From positions 1,302,001 to 1,366,000 of the forward strand of contig NZ_JAFBCP010000001.1 of NCBI RefSeq assembly GCF_016907735.1: a stretch of 64,000 nucleotides of DNA, given 5' to 3'. Made by a program: the position numbers and the translations under genes. Below the pieces are notes generated by a model. The model was not told the DNA's origin, ran no database searches, and worked only from the letters and a program-made list of their open reading frames with translations. Source of the DNA: Brevibacterium paucivorans (lineage in GTDB: Bacteria > Actinomycetota > Actinomycetes > Actinomycetales > Brevibacteriaceae). Of the stretch, positions 33,385-41,830 are shown one piece after another; the stretch's first letter is position 1; every line of letters starts with the position of its first letter.

Positions 33385-35079
33385 ATGTCCTTTACACGTC
33401 ACGACCCTTCGCGTGTGATCCGCGCGCCTCGTGGTTCTGAAATCACTGCTAAGAACTGGCAGACCGAAGCCGCTAAGCGCATGCTCATGAACAACCTGGA
33501 CCCAGAGGTTGCTGAACGCCCTGAAGACCTGGTGGTTTACGGTGGCACCGGCCGCGCCGCCCGCAGCTGGGAGGCCTACGACCAGATCGTGTCCACTCTG
33601 GACGACCTGGAAGCAGACGAAACTCTGCTCATCCAGTCGGGTAAGCCTGTTGGTGTTCTCAAGACTCACGAATGGGCGCCTCGCGTGCTGATCGCTAACT
33701 CGAACCTGGTGGGTGACTGGGCTAACTGGGAGCACTTCCGCAAGCTCGAAGCTGAAGGTCTCATGATGTACGGCCAGATGACGGCCGGTTCCTGGATCTA
33801 CATCGCAACCCAGGGAATCTTGCAGGGAACCTACGAAACCTTCGCCGCAATCGCTCGCAAGCGTTTCGACGGCACTCTGGCTGGAACCCTGACTGTAACC
33901 GCCGGTTGTGGTGGTATGGGTGGTGCGCAGCCACTGGCTGTCACGCTCAACGGCGGTGCCTGCCTCATCATTGACGTTGAGAAGGAGCGCCTGGAACGCC
34001 GTAAGGGCAAGCGTTACCTGGACGAAGTTGTGACCGACCTGGACGAAGCGCTCAAGCTGGTCATTGACGCGAAGAAGGAACGCAAGCCACTGTCCGTGGG
34101 TCTGGTTGGCAACGCAGCTGATGTTCTGCCTGCCTTGCTGGACCGTCCCGAGGCGGCAGAAGTTGACATCGTCACTGACCAGACCTCGGCTCACGACCCA
34201 CTGTCCTACCTGCCCGTTGGCGTGTCCGTTGACGACTGGCAGACCGAAGCAGAAGACGACCCAGAGAAGTTCACTCTGCGTGCAGAAGAGTCCATGGCTA
34301 AGCACGTGCGCGCCATGGTCGAGTTCCAGGACCGCGGTGCTGAAGTATTCGACTACGGTAACTCGATCCGTGACGAAGCCCGCAAGGCTGGCTACGACCG
34401 CGCGTTTGAGTTCCCAGGCTTCGTTCCTGCCTACATCCGCCCACTGTTCTGTGAAGGTCTTGGACCATTCCGCTGGGTAGCCCTGTCTGGTGACCCTAAG
34501 GACATCGAAGTCACCGACAAGGCGCTGAAGGAACTGTTCCCTGAGAACGAATCTCTGCACCGCTGGTTGGACGCGGCTGCTGAGTACGTGGAGTTCGAGG
34601 GTCTGCCTGCACGTATCTGCTGGTTGGGCTACCGCGAACGCGAAAAGGCTGGTCTGCTCTTCAACAAGCTGGTTGCTGAAGGCAAGGTTTCGGCACCTAT
34701 CGTCATTGGTCGTGACCACCTCGACTCCGGTTCGGTTGCATCGCCTTACCGTGAAACTGAAGGCATGCTCGACGGCACCGACGCCGTGGCTGACTGGCCA
34801 CTGCTCAACGCTCTGGTGAACACCTCGTCCGGTGCTAGCTGGGTGTCCCTGCACCACGGTGGTGGTGTGGGTATGGGTCGTTCGATCCACGCCGGTCAGG
34901 TGTCGGTTGCTGACGGAACTGAGTTGGCGGCTGAGAAGCTTCAGCGCCTGCTCACCAACGACCCAGGTATGGGTGTTCTTCGCCACGTGGACGCTGGTTA
35001 CGACCGCGCTGTTGAGGTTGCCGAAGAACGTGGTATCCGCGTCCCTGCAGTAGAAAAGTTGAACAAGCGAGCAGACTGA
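33385..35079 (+). CDS. hutU: Urocanate hydratase
   Basis: A 564-residue enzyme that adds water to urocanate to give 4-imidazolone-5-propionate, using tightly bound NAD+. The start '[20 protein letters not shown]', the NAD-contacting '[16 protein letters not shown]', '[10 protein letters not shown]', and the late '[20 protein letters not shown]' are all urocanase hallmarks, and length is normal. I chose ATG 33385 with GAAAGG upstream; the frame is open from 33322 without a good site. It is first in a cluster hutU-hutI-hutH-M20-hutF-iclR, with hutI starting seven bases after its stop. Confidence 0.96.
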   Translation: MSFTRHDPSRVIRAPRGSEITAKNWQTEAAKRMLMNNLDPEVAERPEDLVVYGGTGRAARSWEAYDQIVSTLDDLEADETLLIQSGKPVGVLKTHEWAPRVLIANSNLVGDWANWEHFRKLEAEGLMMYGQMTAGSWIYIATQGILQGTYETFAAIARKRFDGTLAGTLTVTAGCGGMGGAQPLAVTLNGGACLIIDVEKERLERRKGKRYLDEVVTDLDEALKLVIDAKKERKPLSVGLVGNAADVLPALLDRPEAAEVDIVTDQTSAHDPLSYLPVGVSVDDWQTEAEDDPEKFTLRAEESMAKHVRAMVEFQDRGAEVFDYGNSIRDEARKAGYDRAFEFPGFVPAYIRPLFCEGLGPFRWVALSGDPKDIEVTDKALKELFPENESLHRWLDAAAEYVEFEGLPARICWLGYREREKAGLLFNKLVAEGKVSAPIVIGRDHLDSGSVASPYRETEGMLDGTDAVADWPLLNALVNTSSGASWVSLHHGGGVGMGRSIHAGQVSVADGTELAAEKLQRLLTNDPGMGVLRHVDAGYDRAVEVAEERGIRVPAVEKLNKRAD

Positions 35080-35086
35080 GGCATTC

Positions 35087-36400
35087 ATGCTGATCATTAC
35101 GAACATTTCGGAACTGGTCACCAACAACCCGGCCCCTAACGCAACCCCCGCTGACCCGCACAGCGACTTCCTGGGTGTCGTCACTGACGCCACCCTGGTC
35201 GTTGAGGAAGGCAAGGTTGCGTGGGCGGGTCCCACTTCGGGCCTGGAAGCGGGTCACCCGCAGGCCGCCGAGGTCGTTGCCACCCAGGCGCGGCAGGCAC
35301 CTTCCGCGGTCACCGCGGAAGGGCAAGAAGACGGCCCGGCAGACAGTGATGGTCACCGCGTGATCGACGCGGCGGGCCGGGCGCTCATCCCAGGGTTTGT
35401 GGACTCCCACAACCACACGGTGTTCGCCGGTGACCGTTCCGAAGAGTTCGCGGCACGCATGGCGGGGGAGTCGTACTCCGCCGGTGGTATCGCCACAACG
35501 GTGAAGGCCACGCGCGCTGCAAGTGATGATGAGCTGGAAGCGAATCTGGTACGACTCATGCGTCAGGCCCAGCACTCGGGTACCACCACGTTCGAGGTGA
35601 AGTCGGGGTATGGGTTGGACGTTGAGTCGGAGCTCAAGGCGCTTGAGCTGGCTGCGCGTCACACGGATGAAGTGACGCTCATGGCGGCTCACGTGGTGCC
35701 TGCTGAGTTCAAGGATGATCCGGACGCTTACGTGGACCTGGTCATCAACGAAATGATCCCTAAGGCCACCACGCACGCCAAGTGGATCGACGTGTTCTGT
35801 GAAAAGGGCGCGTTCACAGAAGAACAGACCGCCCGCATTTTGCAGGCCGGTATTGAACACGGTTTGCGCCCGCGTTTGCACGCCAACCAGCTCACTGACG
35901 GTGGCGCCCTGCAGTTGGCGGCCAAGTTCAAGTGCGCGTCTGCTGACCACGCGACCTTCGCCAGCGACGCAGATCTGGCCGCGGCTGCCGAATCCGGCAC
36001 AGTGCTGACCTTGTTGCCCAGCATCGAGTTCTCCACCCGCCAGCCCTACCCTGACGCCCGCCGGTACTTTGAGGCCGGCGTGACGGTTGCGATCGCCTCG
36101 GACTGCAACCCGGGAAGCGGGTTCTCAAGCTCCATCCCGTTCTGCCTGGCAATCGCGGTGCGCGACATGCACTTCACGGTGGACCAGGCGCTGTGGGCAG
36201 CCACTGAAGGCGGGGCAAAAGCCCTGGAACGTGAGGACGTTGGACACTTGCGCCCGGGCGCACGCGCCGACTTCTCAATCCTGGATGCCCCCAGCTACCG
36301 GTACCTGGTGTACCGCCCGGGCGTGCAACAGATCGGTGCGGTGTTCTGTGAAGGCGAATTGATCGCGTCCAACCCGCAACCGTACAGTGTTTCTGCATAA
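35087..36400 (+). CDS. hutI: Imidazolonepropionase
   Basis: A 437-residue metal-dependent amidohydrolase that opens the imidazolone ring to N-formimino-L-glutamate. The metal site starts with 'VDSHNHTVFAGDRSEEFAAR', and 'TTFEVKSGYGLDVESELK', 'LHANQLTDGG', 'SADHATFAS' and 'ASDCNPGSGFSSSIP' follow in family order. An extra Ala/Glu-rich insert of about 30 residues (near 45-85) is unusual. ATG 35087 is preceded by TGAGG. It sits close behind hutU, so the two are co-transcribed. Confidence 0.95.
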   Translation: MLIITNISELVTNNPAPNATPADPHSDFLGVVTDATLVVEEGKVAWAGPTSGLEAGHPQAAEVVATQARQAPSAVTAEGQEDGPADSDGHRVIDAAGRALIPGFVDSHNHTVFAGDRSEEFAARMAGESYSAGGIATTVKATRAASDDELEANLVRLMRQAQHSGTTTFEVKSGYGLDVESELKALELAARHTDEVTLMAAHVVPAEFKDDPDAYVDLVINEMIPKATTHAKWIDVFCEKGAFTEEQTARILQAGIEHGLRPRLHANQLTDGGALQLAAKFKCASADHATFASDADLAAAAESGTVLTLLPSIEFSTRQPYPDARRYFEAGVTVAIASDCNPGSGFSSSIPFCLAIAVRDMHFTVDQALWAATEGGAKALEREDVGHLRPGARADFSILDAPSYRYLVYRPGVQQIGAVFCEGELIASNPQPYSVSA

Positions 36401-36440
36401 GTTTGCATGATGTAGTGCACCCCAACTGTCAGGAGTTTTG

Positions 36441-38027
36441 ATGAACCCAATTGCGCTTGAACCCGATGAGCTAACGTTTGCGCAGGTGGTTGCCGTTGCG
36501 CGTGAGAACGCGCCGGTCGAATTGCCTGAGCACGTCCGCGAAGAGGTCGCAAAGACGCGCACCCACGTGGATGACCTGGCTCAGGCCCCTAAACCGGTTT
36601 ACGGTGTGTCCACTGGGTTTGGTGCCTTGGCGCAGCGTCACATTCCGCACGATCTGCGCTCGCAGCTGCAGAAGTCGCTGATCCGTTCCCACGCCGCGGG
36701 TATGGGGGAGCCAGTGGAGCCCGAGGTGGTTCGCGCCTTGATGCTTCTGCGCGCCCGCACGCTGGCTACCGGGCGTACCGGTGTGAAGGTTGAAACGCTG
36801 GAAGCTTACGTGAACCTGCTCAACGCGGGCATCACCCCGTGGGTGTACGAGCACGGTTCGCTGGGTTGCTCAGGTGACTTGGCGCCGTTGTCCGCATGCG
36901 CTCTGGTGGTCATGGGCGAGGGTTATGTCCACGATCCTGAAGGCGGTTCGGAACCGGTTGAGGCGGGTCCTGTTCTTAAAGCAGCGGGCATCACGCCGGT
37001 TGAACTGGAAGAAAAAGAAGGCCTAGCGCTCATTAATGGTACGGACGGCATGCTGGGAATGCTCATCATGGCGTTGTATGACTTGGAGAAGCTGCTCACC
37101 ACTGCTGACCTCACAGCCGCGATGAGTGTTGAGGGTCAGTACGGTACTGACCAGGTGTTCCGCGACGAACTGCACCACCCGTTGCGCCCGCACCCAGGGC
37201 AGACGGCCAGTGCGCGCAACATGCTAGACGCTTTGCGCGCTTCCCCAATTGTGAAGTCCCACTTCGATTCCACCCACTTGGTGCAGGATGCCTACTCCTT
37301 GCGGTGTTCGCCCCAGGTGACCGGTGCTGCCCGTGACGCCGCAGCCTTCGCGGCTCAGGTGGCTGCACGCGAAATCCGTGCAGCTGTTGACAACCCAGTG
37401 GTTTTGCCTAACGGGGAAGTGTCGTCTAACGGTAACTTCCACGGCGCCCCTATTGCGCACCAACTGGACTTCTTGTCCATTGTGGTGGCCGATGTCGCCT
37501 CAATTGCCGAACGTCGCACTGACCGTTTCATGGACCCTGCGCGTAACCAGGGACTCAACTCGTTCTTGGCCGATGACCCAGGCGTGGACTCCGGGCTCAT
37601 GATCGCCCACTACACGCAGGCTGCCATGGTGGCTGAAACTAAGCGTTTGGCCACACCGGCCTCGGTTGATTCGATTCCGTCCTCAGCGATGCAGGAAGAC
37701 CACGTATCGATGGGATGGGGAGCGGCCCGCAAACTGCGCACCGCGATTGAAAACCTCACCCGTGTGCTCGCGGTTGAACTGTACGCGGCAGCCCGTGCCA
37801 TTGAGTTGCGTGAACCAGAACCGGGAGCTGTGACCGGTGCAGTGATCGCAGAACTCCGCAAAGACGTTCCAGGACCAGGCACTGACCGTTTCATGTCACC
37901 AGAGCTGGCTACAACGTACGAGTTTGTGCGTTCGGGCCGTGCCCTTGAAGTCGCAAGCGGGGTGCACCAGTTTGTGCATACGCTCACCGACACAGACGGA
38001 ACTGTTCTTAACGGTTACGCACTGTAA
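36441..38027 (+). CDS. hutH: Histidine ammonia-lyase
   Basis: A 528-residue enzyme that converts L-histidine to urocanate and ammonia, the entry step of the pathway. The MIO cofactor forms from the triad in 'GSLGCSGDLAPLS'; here it reads Cys143-Ser144-Gly145 rather than the textbook Ala-Ser-Gly. 'YGVSTGFGALAQ' (54-65), 'NGTDGMLGM', 'QDAYSLRCSPQVTGAARDAA' and 'QEDHVSMGW' are all present. ATG 36441 follows AGGAG; the TTG at 36438 is ignored. A hairpin follows the stop at 38035. Confidence 0.95.
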   Translation: MNPIALEPDELTFAQVVAVARENAPVELPEHVREEVAKTRTHVDDLAQAPKPVYGVSTGFGALAQRHIPHDLRSQLQKSLIRSHAAGMGEPVEPEVVRALMLLRARTLATGRTGVKVETLEAYVNLLNAGITPWVYEHGSLGCSGDLAPLSACALVVMGEGYVHDPEGGSEPVEAGPVLKAAGITPVELEEKEGLALINGTDGMLGMLIMALYDLEKLLTTADLTAAMSVEGQYGTDQVFRDELHHPLRPHPGQTASARNMLDALRASPIVKSHFDSTHLVQDAYSLRCSPQVTGAARDAAAFAAQVAAREIRAAVDNPVVLPNGEVSSNGNFHGAPIAHQLDFLSIVVADVASIAERRTDRFMDPARNQGLNSFLADDPGVDSGLMIAHYTQAAMVAETKRLATPASVDSIPSSAMQEDHVSMGWGAARKLRTAIENLTRVLAVELYAAARAIELREPEPGAVTGAVIAELRKDVPGPGTDRFMSPELATTYEFVRSGRALEVASGVHQFVHTLTDTDGTVLNGYAL

Positions 38028-38034
38028 ATACTTA

Positions 38035-38062
38035 ACGGCCCACTCCCACAGGGGTGGGCCGT
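38035..38062 (+). terminator. Hairpin after hutH
   Basis: ACGGCCCACTCCC (38035-38047) pairs with GGGGTGGGCCGT (38051-38062) with one bulge, seven bases after the hutH stop. No strong T-run follows, so it may only lower transcription into the next gene, which keeps its own GGAGG. Confidence 0.6.
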
Positions 38063-38130
38063 CACCATTTATCCAGTCACCTTTTAACCACACATACATC
38101 CGCTTGATGCGCTGATAATTCGGAGGATCC

Positions 38131-39351
38131 ATGTCAGACGTAGTTTCCCTTCTCAACGACATTTGCGATGTGGGGCGCGATCCGCGTGGCCCCGGATACA
38201 TGCGACCCGGATTCAGTTCCACCGAACTCAACCTGCGCGAATGGTTCGTGGGCGAAGCGCAGGCGCGTGGCTTGGACATCGAAATTGACCGCAACGGGAT
38301 CACGTGGGCGTGGGTGACCGCCCCGGGCGACAATGCTGTGGTGACCGGTTCGCACCTGGACTCTGTTCCAGGTGGAGGTGAGTTTGACGGGCCGCTGGGG
38401 GTCGCCTCGGCGTTGGCAGCCGTTGACCAACTGAAGGCGGACGGCCGGCTGGAACAGCTTAACCGCCCACTGGCGTTGGCAGTGTTCCCGGAAGAGGAAG
38501 GGTCCCGGTTTGGGGTCGCGTGCCTGGGGTCACGGTTGATCACTGGCGTGATCGAACCGGATCGTGCGTTGGGGCTCAAGGATGCTGAGGGGAAGACTTT
38601 CGCCGAGGTGGCTTCCGAGGTGGGTCTGAACCCGGACTCGGTGGGGCAGGATAAGGAACGGTTGTCAAGGATTGGTTCGTTCCTTGAGCTTCACGTGGAG
38701 CAGGGTGTGGGTCTGATTGATATTGGGCAGCCGGTGGCCATTGGGTCCTCGATTGTGGGGCACGGCCGTTGGAGGTTCACGTTCGCGGGCCAGGGTAACC
38801 ACGCCGGAACAACACCGATGACCAAACGTGCTGACCCGGTTGTTGCTGGTTCACAGGTCATTGGTGCGATCCCAGCTGTGGTGGCCGGTGTGGATGGTAA
38901 GGCCGTGGCGACTGTGGGTCGGACCATTCTGCACCCAGGCGGTACCAATGTGATCGCGTCGAGCATGGATTTCTGGCTGGACATTCGCCACCCGGATGAC
39001 GGCGTTGTGGGTGCAGTGTTGCGCGCAATCACGCAGCGGGCGCAAGAAGTTGGGCACGACTTGGGTGTCGAGGTGACGGTAAGCCAGGAGTCATATTCGG
39101 CGACAACGCACTTCAACAGCGCGTTCAACCAGCGTCTGCAGGGAGTGCTGCCGGAGGCGCCGATTCTGGATTCGGGTGCGGGGCACGACGCGGGAATCTT
39201 GGCAGGGTTTGTGCCGTCTGCCATGCTATTTGTGCGTAACCCTACGGGTGTTTCGCATGCGCCAGAAGAAGCCTGTGAAGAAGACGACCAACGTGCTGGT
39301 GTGAAGGCGCTGGCTGATGCGTTGGCGATGGAAGCAGGAGTGCAGGCGTGA
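38131..39351 (+). CDS. M20 family amidohydrolase, allantoate amidohydrolase-like; probable N-formylglutamate hydrolase by context
   Basis: A 406-residue M20/AllC-type zinc hydrolase. Metal-site landmarks are 'VVTGSHLDSVPGGGEFDGPL', 'VFPEEEGSRFGVACLGSRLI', 'FLELHVEQGVGL' and 'SGAGHDAGILAGFVP'. The dimer-domain motif is 'GQGNHAGTTPMTKRADP'. By sequence it belongs with allantoate and N-carbamoyl-amino-acid hydrolases. It lies between hutH and hutF and shares a 4-base overlap with hutF, and no hutG is present. I infer that it hydrolyses N-formyl-L-glutamate (or directly a related imino or formyl compound). ATG 38131 follows GGAGG. Confidence 0.85.
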   Translation: MSDVVSLLNDICDVGRDPRGPGYMRPGFSSTELNLREWFVGEAQARGLDIEIDRNGITWAWVTAPGDNAVVTGSHLDSVPGGGEFDGPLGVASALAAVDQLKADGRLEQLNRPLALAVFPEEEGSRFGVACLGSRLITGVIEPDRALGLKDAEGKTFAEVASEVGLNPDSVGQDKERLSRIGSFLELHVEQGVGLIDIGQPVAIGSSIVGHGRWRFTFAGQGNHAGTTPMTKRADPVVAGSQVIGAIPAVVAGVDGKAVATVGRTILHPGGTNVIASSMDFWLDIRHPDDGVVGAVLRAITQRAQEVGHDLGVEVTVSQESYSATTHFNSAFNQRLQGVLPEAPILDSGAGHDAGILAGFVPSAMLFVRNPTGVSHAPEEACEEDDQRAGVKALADALAMEAGVQA

Positions 39352-40721
39352 AAACTCTGTGGTTTGAAAACCTGTATGTAGACGGCCAGGTGATCAACAG
39401 CGTGGCCGTGCTTGTTGCCGATGACGGGTCTGTGGCAGAGATGCGGGCTGGAGTGAGCGCGCCACCTGAGGCTGTTACCTACAGTGGTTTGGCACTGCCG
39501 GGTGCGAACAACGCACACTCGCACGCGTTTCACCGGCTGTTGCGCGGGCGTACCCACGCCGACGGCGGGACCTTTTGGACGTGGCGAAAAGTCATGTACC
39601 GGGCCGCCGAACAGCTCACGCCAGAAAACTACTACCTGCTGGCACGCGCGGTGTACGCGGAAATGCTCACGGCGGGGTACACCTCGGTAGCGGAATTCCA
39701 CTACGTCCACCACCAGGTAGGCGGCACTCCTTACGGTGGCCACGACATGGAGCTGGCGTTGGCGCGTGCAGCCCGTGACGTGGGGATTCGCCTGGTGTTG
39801 CTGGACACGTGTTATCTGACCGGTGGCATTGGGCAGGAGCCCAACGAGCAGCAGGCGCGGTTTAGCGACGGTTCGATCGACGGTTACCTGGAACGTCACG
39901 CGGGGCTTGCGACCGCGTTGGCAGATGACCTGGGTGGCGCTTTTGGCGGGCATTCGACGGTTGGGTACTCCGGTTCAGAGGACCCGCTGGTGACGCTGGG
40001 TTCGGCGATTCACTCCGTGCGTGGTGTGGCTAAGCCTGATCTGCCCGCGTTTGCTGGGCTGGACGGGCCGTTGCACGCTCACTTGTCTGAACAGCCGGCA
40101 GAAAATGAAGCGTGCCTGGAGCACTACGGTGTGACTCCGACCCGTTTGTTGGCCGATGCTGGTGTTGTGACTGACCGGCTGTCAGCGGTGCACGCCACCC
40201 ACTTGACGGATGAGGACATCAGGTTGTTGGGGGATGCGCGTTCCGCTGTGGTCATGTGCCCTACGACCGAGGCGGATCTGGCCGACGGTATTGGGCCGGC
40301 TTCAGCTTTGGCTGGGGCCAGTGCGGTGATTTCGCTGGGTTCAGATCAGCATGTGGTGCTTGATCCGCTGTTGGAACTCCGGGCTTTGGAGGCTGGTGAA
40401 CGGCTGGGTAGTGGTGAGCGTGGGCGCTTCAGCCCCGCTGAACTGATTGCTGCACTGACTTCTGGTGGTGCGTATTCGATGCACATTCGCCCGGGGGTGG
40501 GTGCTGGTGAAACTCAGGTGGCTGATTTCGTTGTGGTGGACACGGAGTCGGTACGCACGGCTGGTTCGGTTGGCGAACAGGTGGTGTTGGCTGCGACTGC
40601 CACGGATGCGACTCACGTGATCGTGGGTGGGCGCGAGGTGGCAGCTCATGGTGAGCACGCGCAACTGGGTGACGTGGCGCAGTTGTATGGTGCTGCGTTG
40701 CGTGAGTTTGAGCTGGACTGA
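39348..40721 (+). CDS. hutF: Formimidoylglutamate deiminase
   Basis: A 457-residue amidohydrolase that removes ammonia from N-formimino-L-glutamate to give N-formyl-L-glutamate. Marks are 'LPGANNAHSHAFHRLLRGRT' (metal HxH; residues about 46-65), 'FWTWRKVMY', 'AEFHYVHHQVGGTPY', 'LHAHLSEQPAENEACLEHYG', 'SAVHATHLTDEDI' and 'VISLGSDQHVVLDPLLELRA'. It starts at GTG 39348 inside the stop of the M20 gene (GTGA overlap), a sign of translational coupling. Its product needs a formylglutamate hydrolase, which the overlapping M20 gene probably supplies. Confidence 0.94.
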   Translation: MKTLWFENLYVDGQVINSVAVLVADDGSVAEMRAGVSAPPEAVTYSGLALPGANNAHSHAFHRLLRGRTHADGGTFWTWRKVMYRAAEQLTPENYYLLARAVYAEMLTAGYTSVAEFHYVHHQVGGTPYGGHDMELALARAARDVGIRLVLLDTCYLTGGIGQEPNEQQARFSDGSIDGYLERHAGLATALADDLGGAFGGHSTVGYSGSEDPLVTLGSAIHSVRGVAKPDLPAFAGLDGPLHAHLSEQPAENEACLEHYGVTPTRLLADAGVVTDRLSAVHATHLTDEDIRLLGDARSAVVMCPTTEADLADGIGPASALAGASAVISLGSDQHVVLDPLLELRALEAGERLGSGERGRFSPAELIAALTSGGAYSMHIRPGVGAGETQVADFVVVDTESVRTAGSVGEQVVLAATATDATHVIVGGREVAAHGEHAQLGDVAQLYGAALREFELD

Positions 40722-41482
40722 TGTCTCAGGTTCCTGCGCTCAGGCGTGCCGTGGCGATTCTGCGTCATTTAGCGGCGTCGAACCGCCCCATTAGTGCAGG
40801 CGCAATTGCGCGGTCTGGGAATGTGCCCAGGTCTTCTGCATATGAGATTTTGAATGTGTTGGAAGAGCTGGGTCTGGTCACCAAGGTCGATGCGGGCTAC
40901 TTGCTTGGACCCGGGGTTGCGGAGTTGGGGAGCGCGTATTTGCGGATCAACCCGTTGCAGCGCGTGGCGCAAAAGGACGTGCGTGCGCTGGCTGAGCGTG
41001 CGCGAGGGGTGGCGCAGCTGGCGGTGATCCGTGGGTGGGAGACCGTGTATGTGCTCAAAGAGCAGTCGGTTCATTCGATGGCGGTGATTACGGCGGCTGG
41101 TGTGCATATGCCAGCGTATTTGACTGCGACGGGCCGGGCCATCATGGCGACGATGGAAAAGCGGGATGTGTTAGCGGCGTTGTCGCGTGAGGTGGCGTTT
41201 GTGAACCGGACGGGGAAGGGGCCAAGGTCGGTTCATGATCTGATGGGCGAACTGACGCGGGTGCGTACGCAGGGCTACGCGATTGAAACCGGTGAGGTGA
41301 CGCCAGGAGTGTGGACGGTAGCAGCGCCGGTTTATGACGCGGCTGGACGGGCCGTGGCAGCTGTGGGACTGACGCTGCCGGACAGCGACTATTCACAGGA
41401 CCGGGTCAGTGAAGCAGCAACGATGTGTACCCGTGCGGCATCCAACGTCACGCAACTCATTGGCGGGGGTTTGAAGACGTAG
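40721..41482 (+). CDS. IclR family regulator, probable hut repressor
   Basis: A 253-residue regulator. It has a winged helix at the N-terminus ('RRAVAILRHLAASNRPISAG' and 'RSGNVPRSSAYEILNVLEEL') and a C-terminal effector domain ('YLTATGRAIMATM', 'TQGYAIETGEVTPGVWTVAA', 'VAAVGLTLP'). ATG 40721 overlaps the hutF stop (TGATG). As the last gene of the hut cluster it is the obvious candidate regulator, likely responding to urocanate or another intermediate; this is inferred from position. No second regulator is present in the cluster. Confidence 0.88.
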   Translation: MSQVPALRRAVAILRHLAASNRPISAGAIARSGNVPRSSAYEILNVLEELGLVTKVDAGYLLGPGVAELGSAYLRINPLQRVAQKDVRALAERARGVAQLAVIRGWETVYVLKEQSVHSMAVITAAGVHMPAYLTATGRAIMATMEKRDVLAALSREVAFVNRTGKGPRSVHDLMGELTRVRTQGYAIETGEVTPGVWTVAAPVYDAAGRAVAAVGLTLPDSDYSQDRVSEAATMCTRAASNVTQLIGGGLKT

Positions 41483-41615
41483 AGGCGGGAGTTTTTCGCT
41501 GGCTTGTTACCCGCGAGGAAACTTTTGGTCATTTTGTTCACATGATGGACGTTGACTGTGCGTTCCGTGGCGAAGACGGCTCGTTGCCTGCCCGTTACCC
41601 TTCTGACCAGCAAGT

Positions 41616-41629
41616 TTACTGATCGGTAA
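41616..41629. promoter_or_regulatory. Near-perfect palindrome in the gap upstream of the giant surface protein
   Basis: TTACTGATCGGTAA is symmetric at 12 of 14 positions and resembles a TetR-type operator. It lies in the 348-base gap 41483-41830, where I see no other gene; AT-rich DNA at 41730-41765 is the likely promoter. Confidence 0.4.
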
Positions 41630-41830
41630 GGAGGTGAAGGTTGCTGTGACACCGCTGGGATCGCCTGTTTTATGCGGTTTGGGTGGCGGTTATTCATGAG
41701 CTGTTCAACATCTCCGCGGGTGAAGCGTCTTTATTTTGTTACGATTATGAACGACGTTTAAAGAAGTTTGTGCATTCACTGTGTGTGGGCATTGAGCAAT
41801 GGTGCCCCGGCAAGAATGGGAAGGAAAAGA

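Noticed and set aside
33289..35235. 648-codon minus-strand frame
   Set aside because: It is the exact antisense of hutU, caused by third-base G/C bias; the hutU reading is unmistakable.
34952..35950. 332-codon minus-strand frame over hutI
   Set aside because: Antisense shadow; hutI metal-site motifs are clear on the plus strand.
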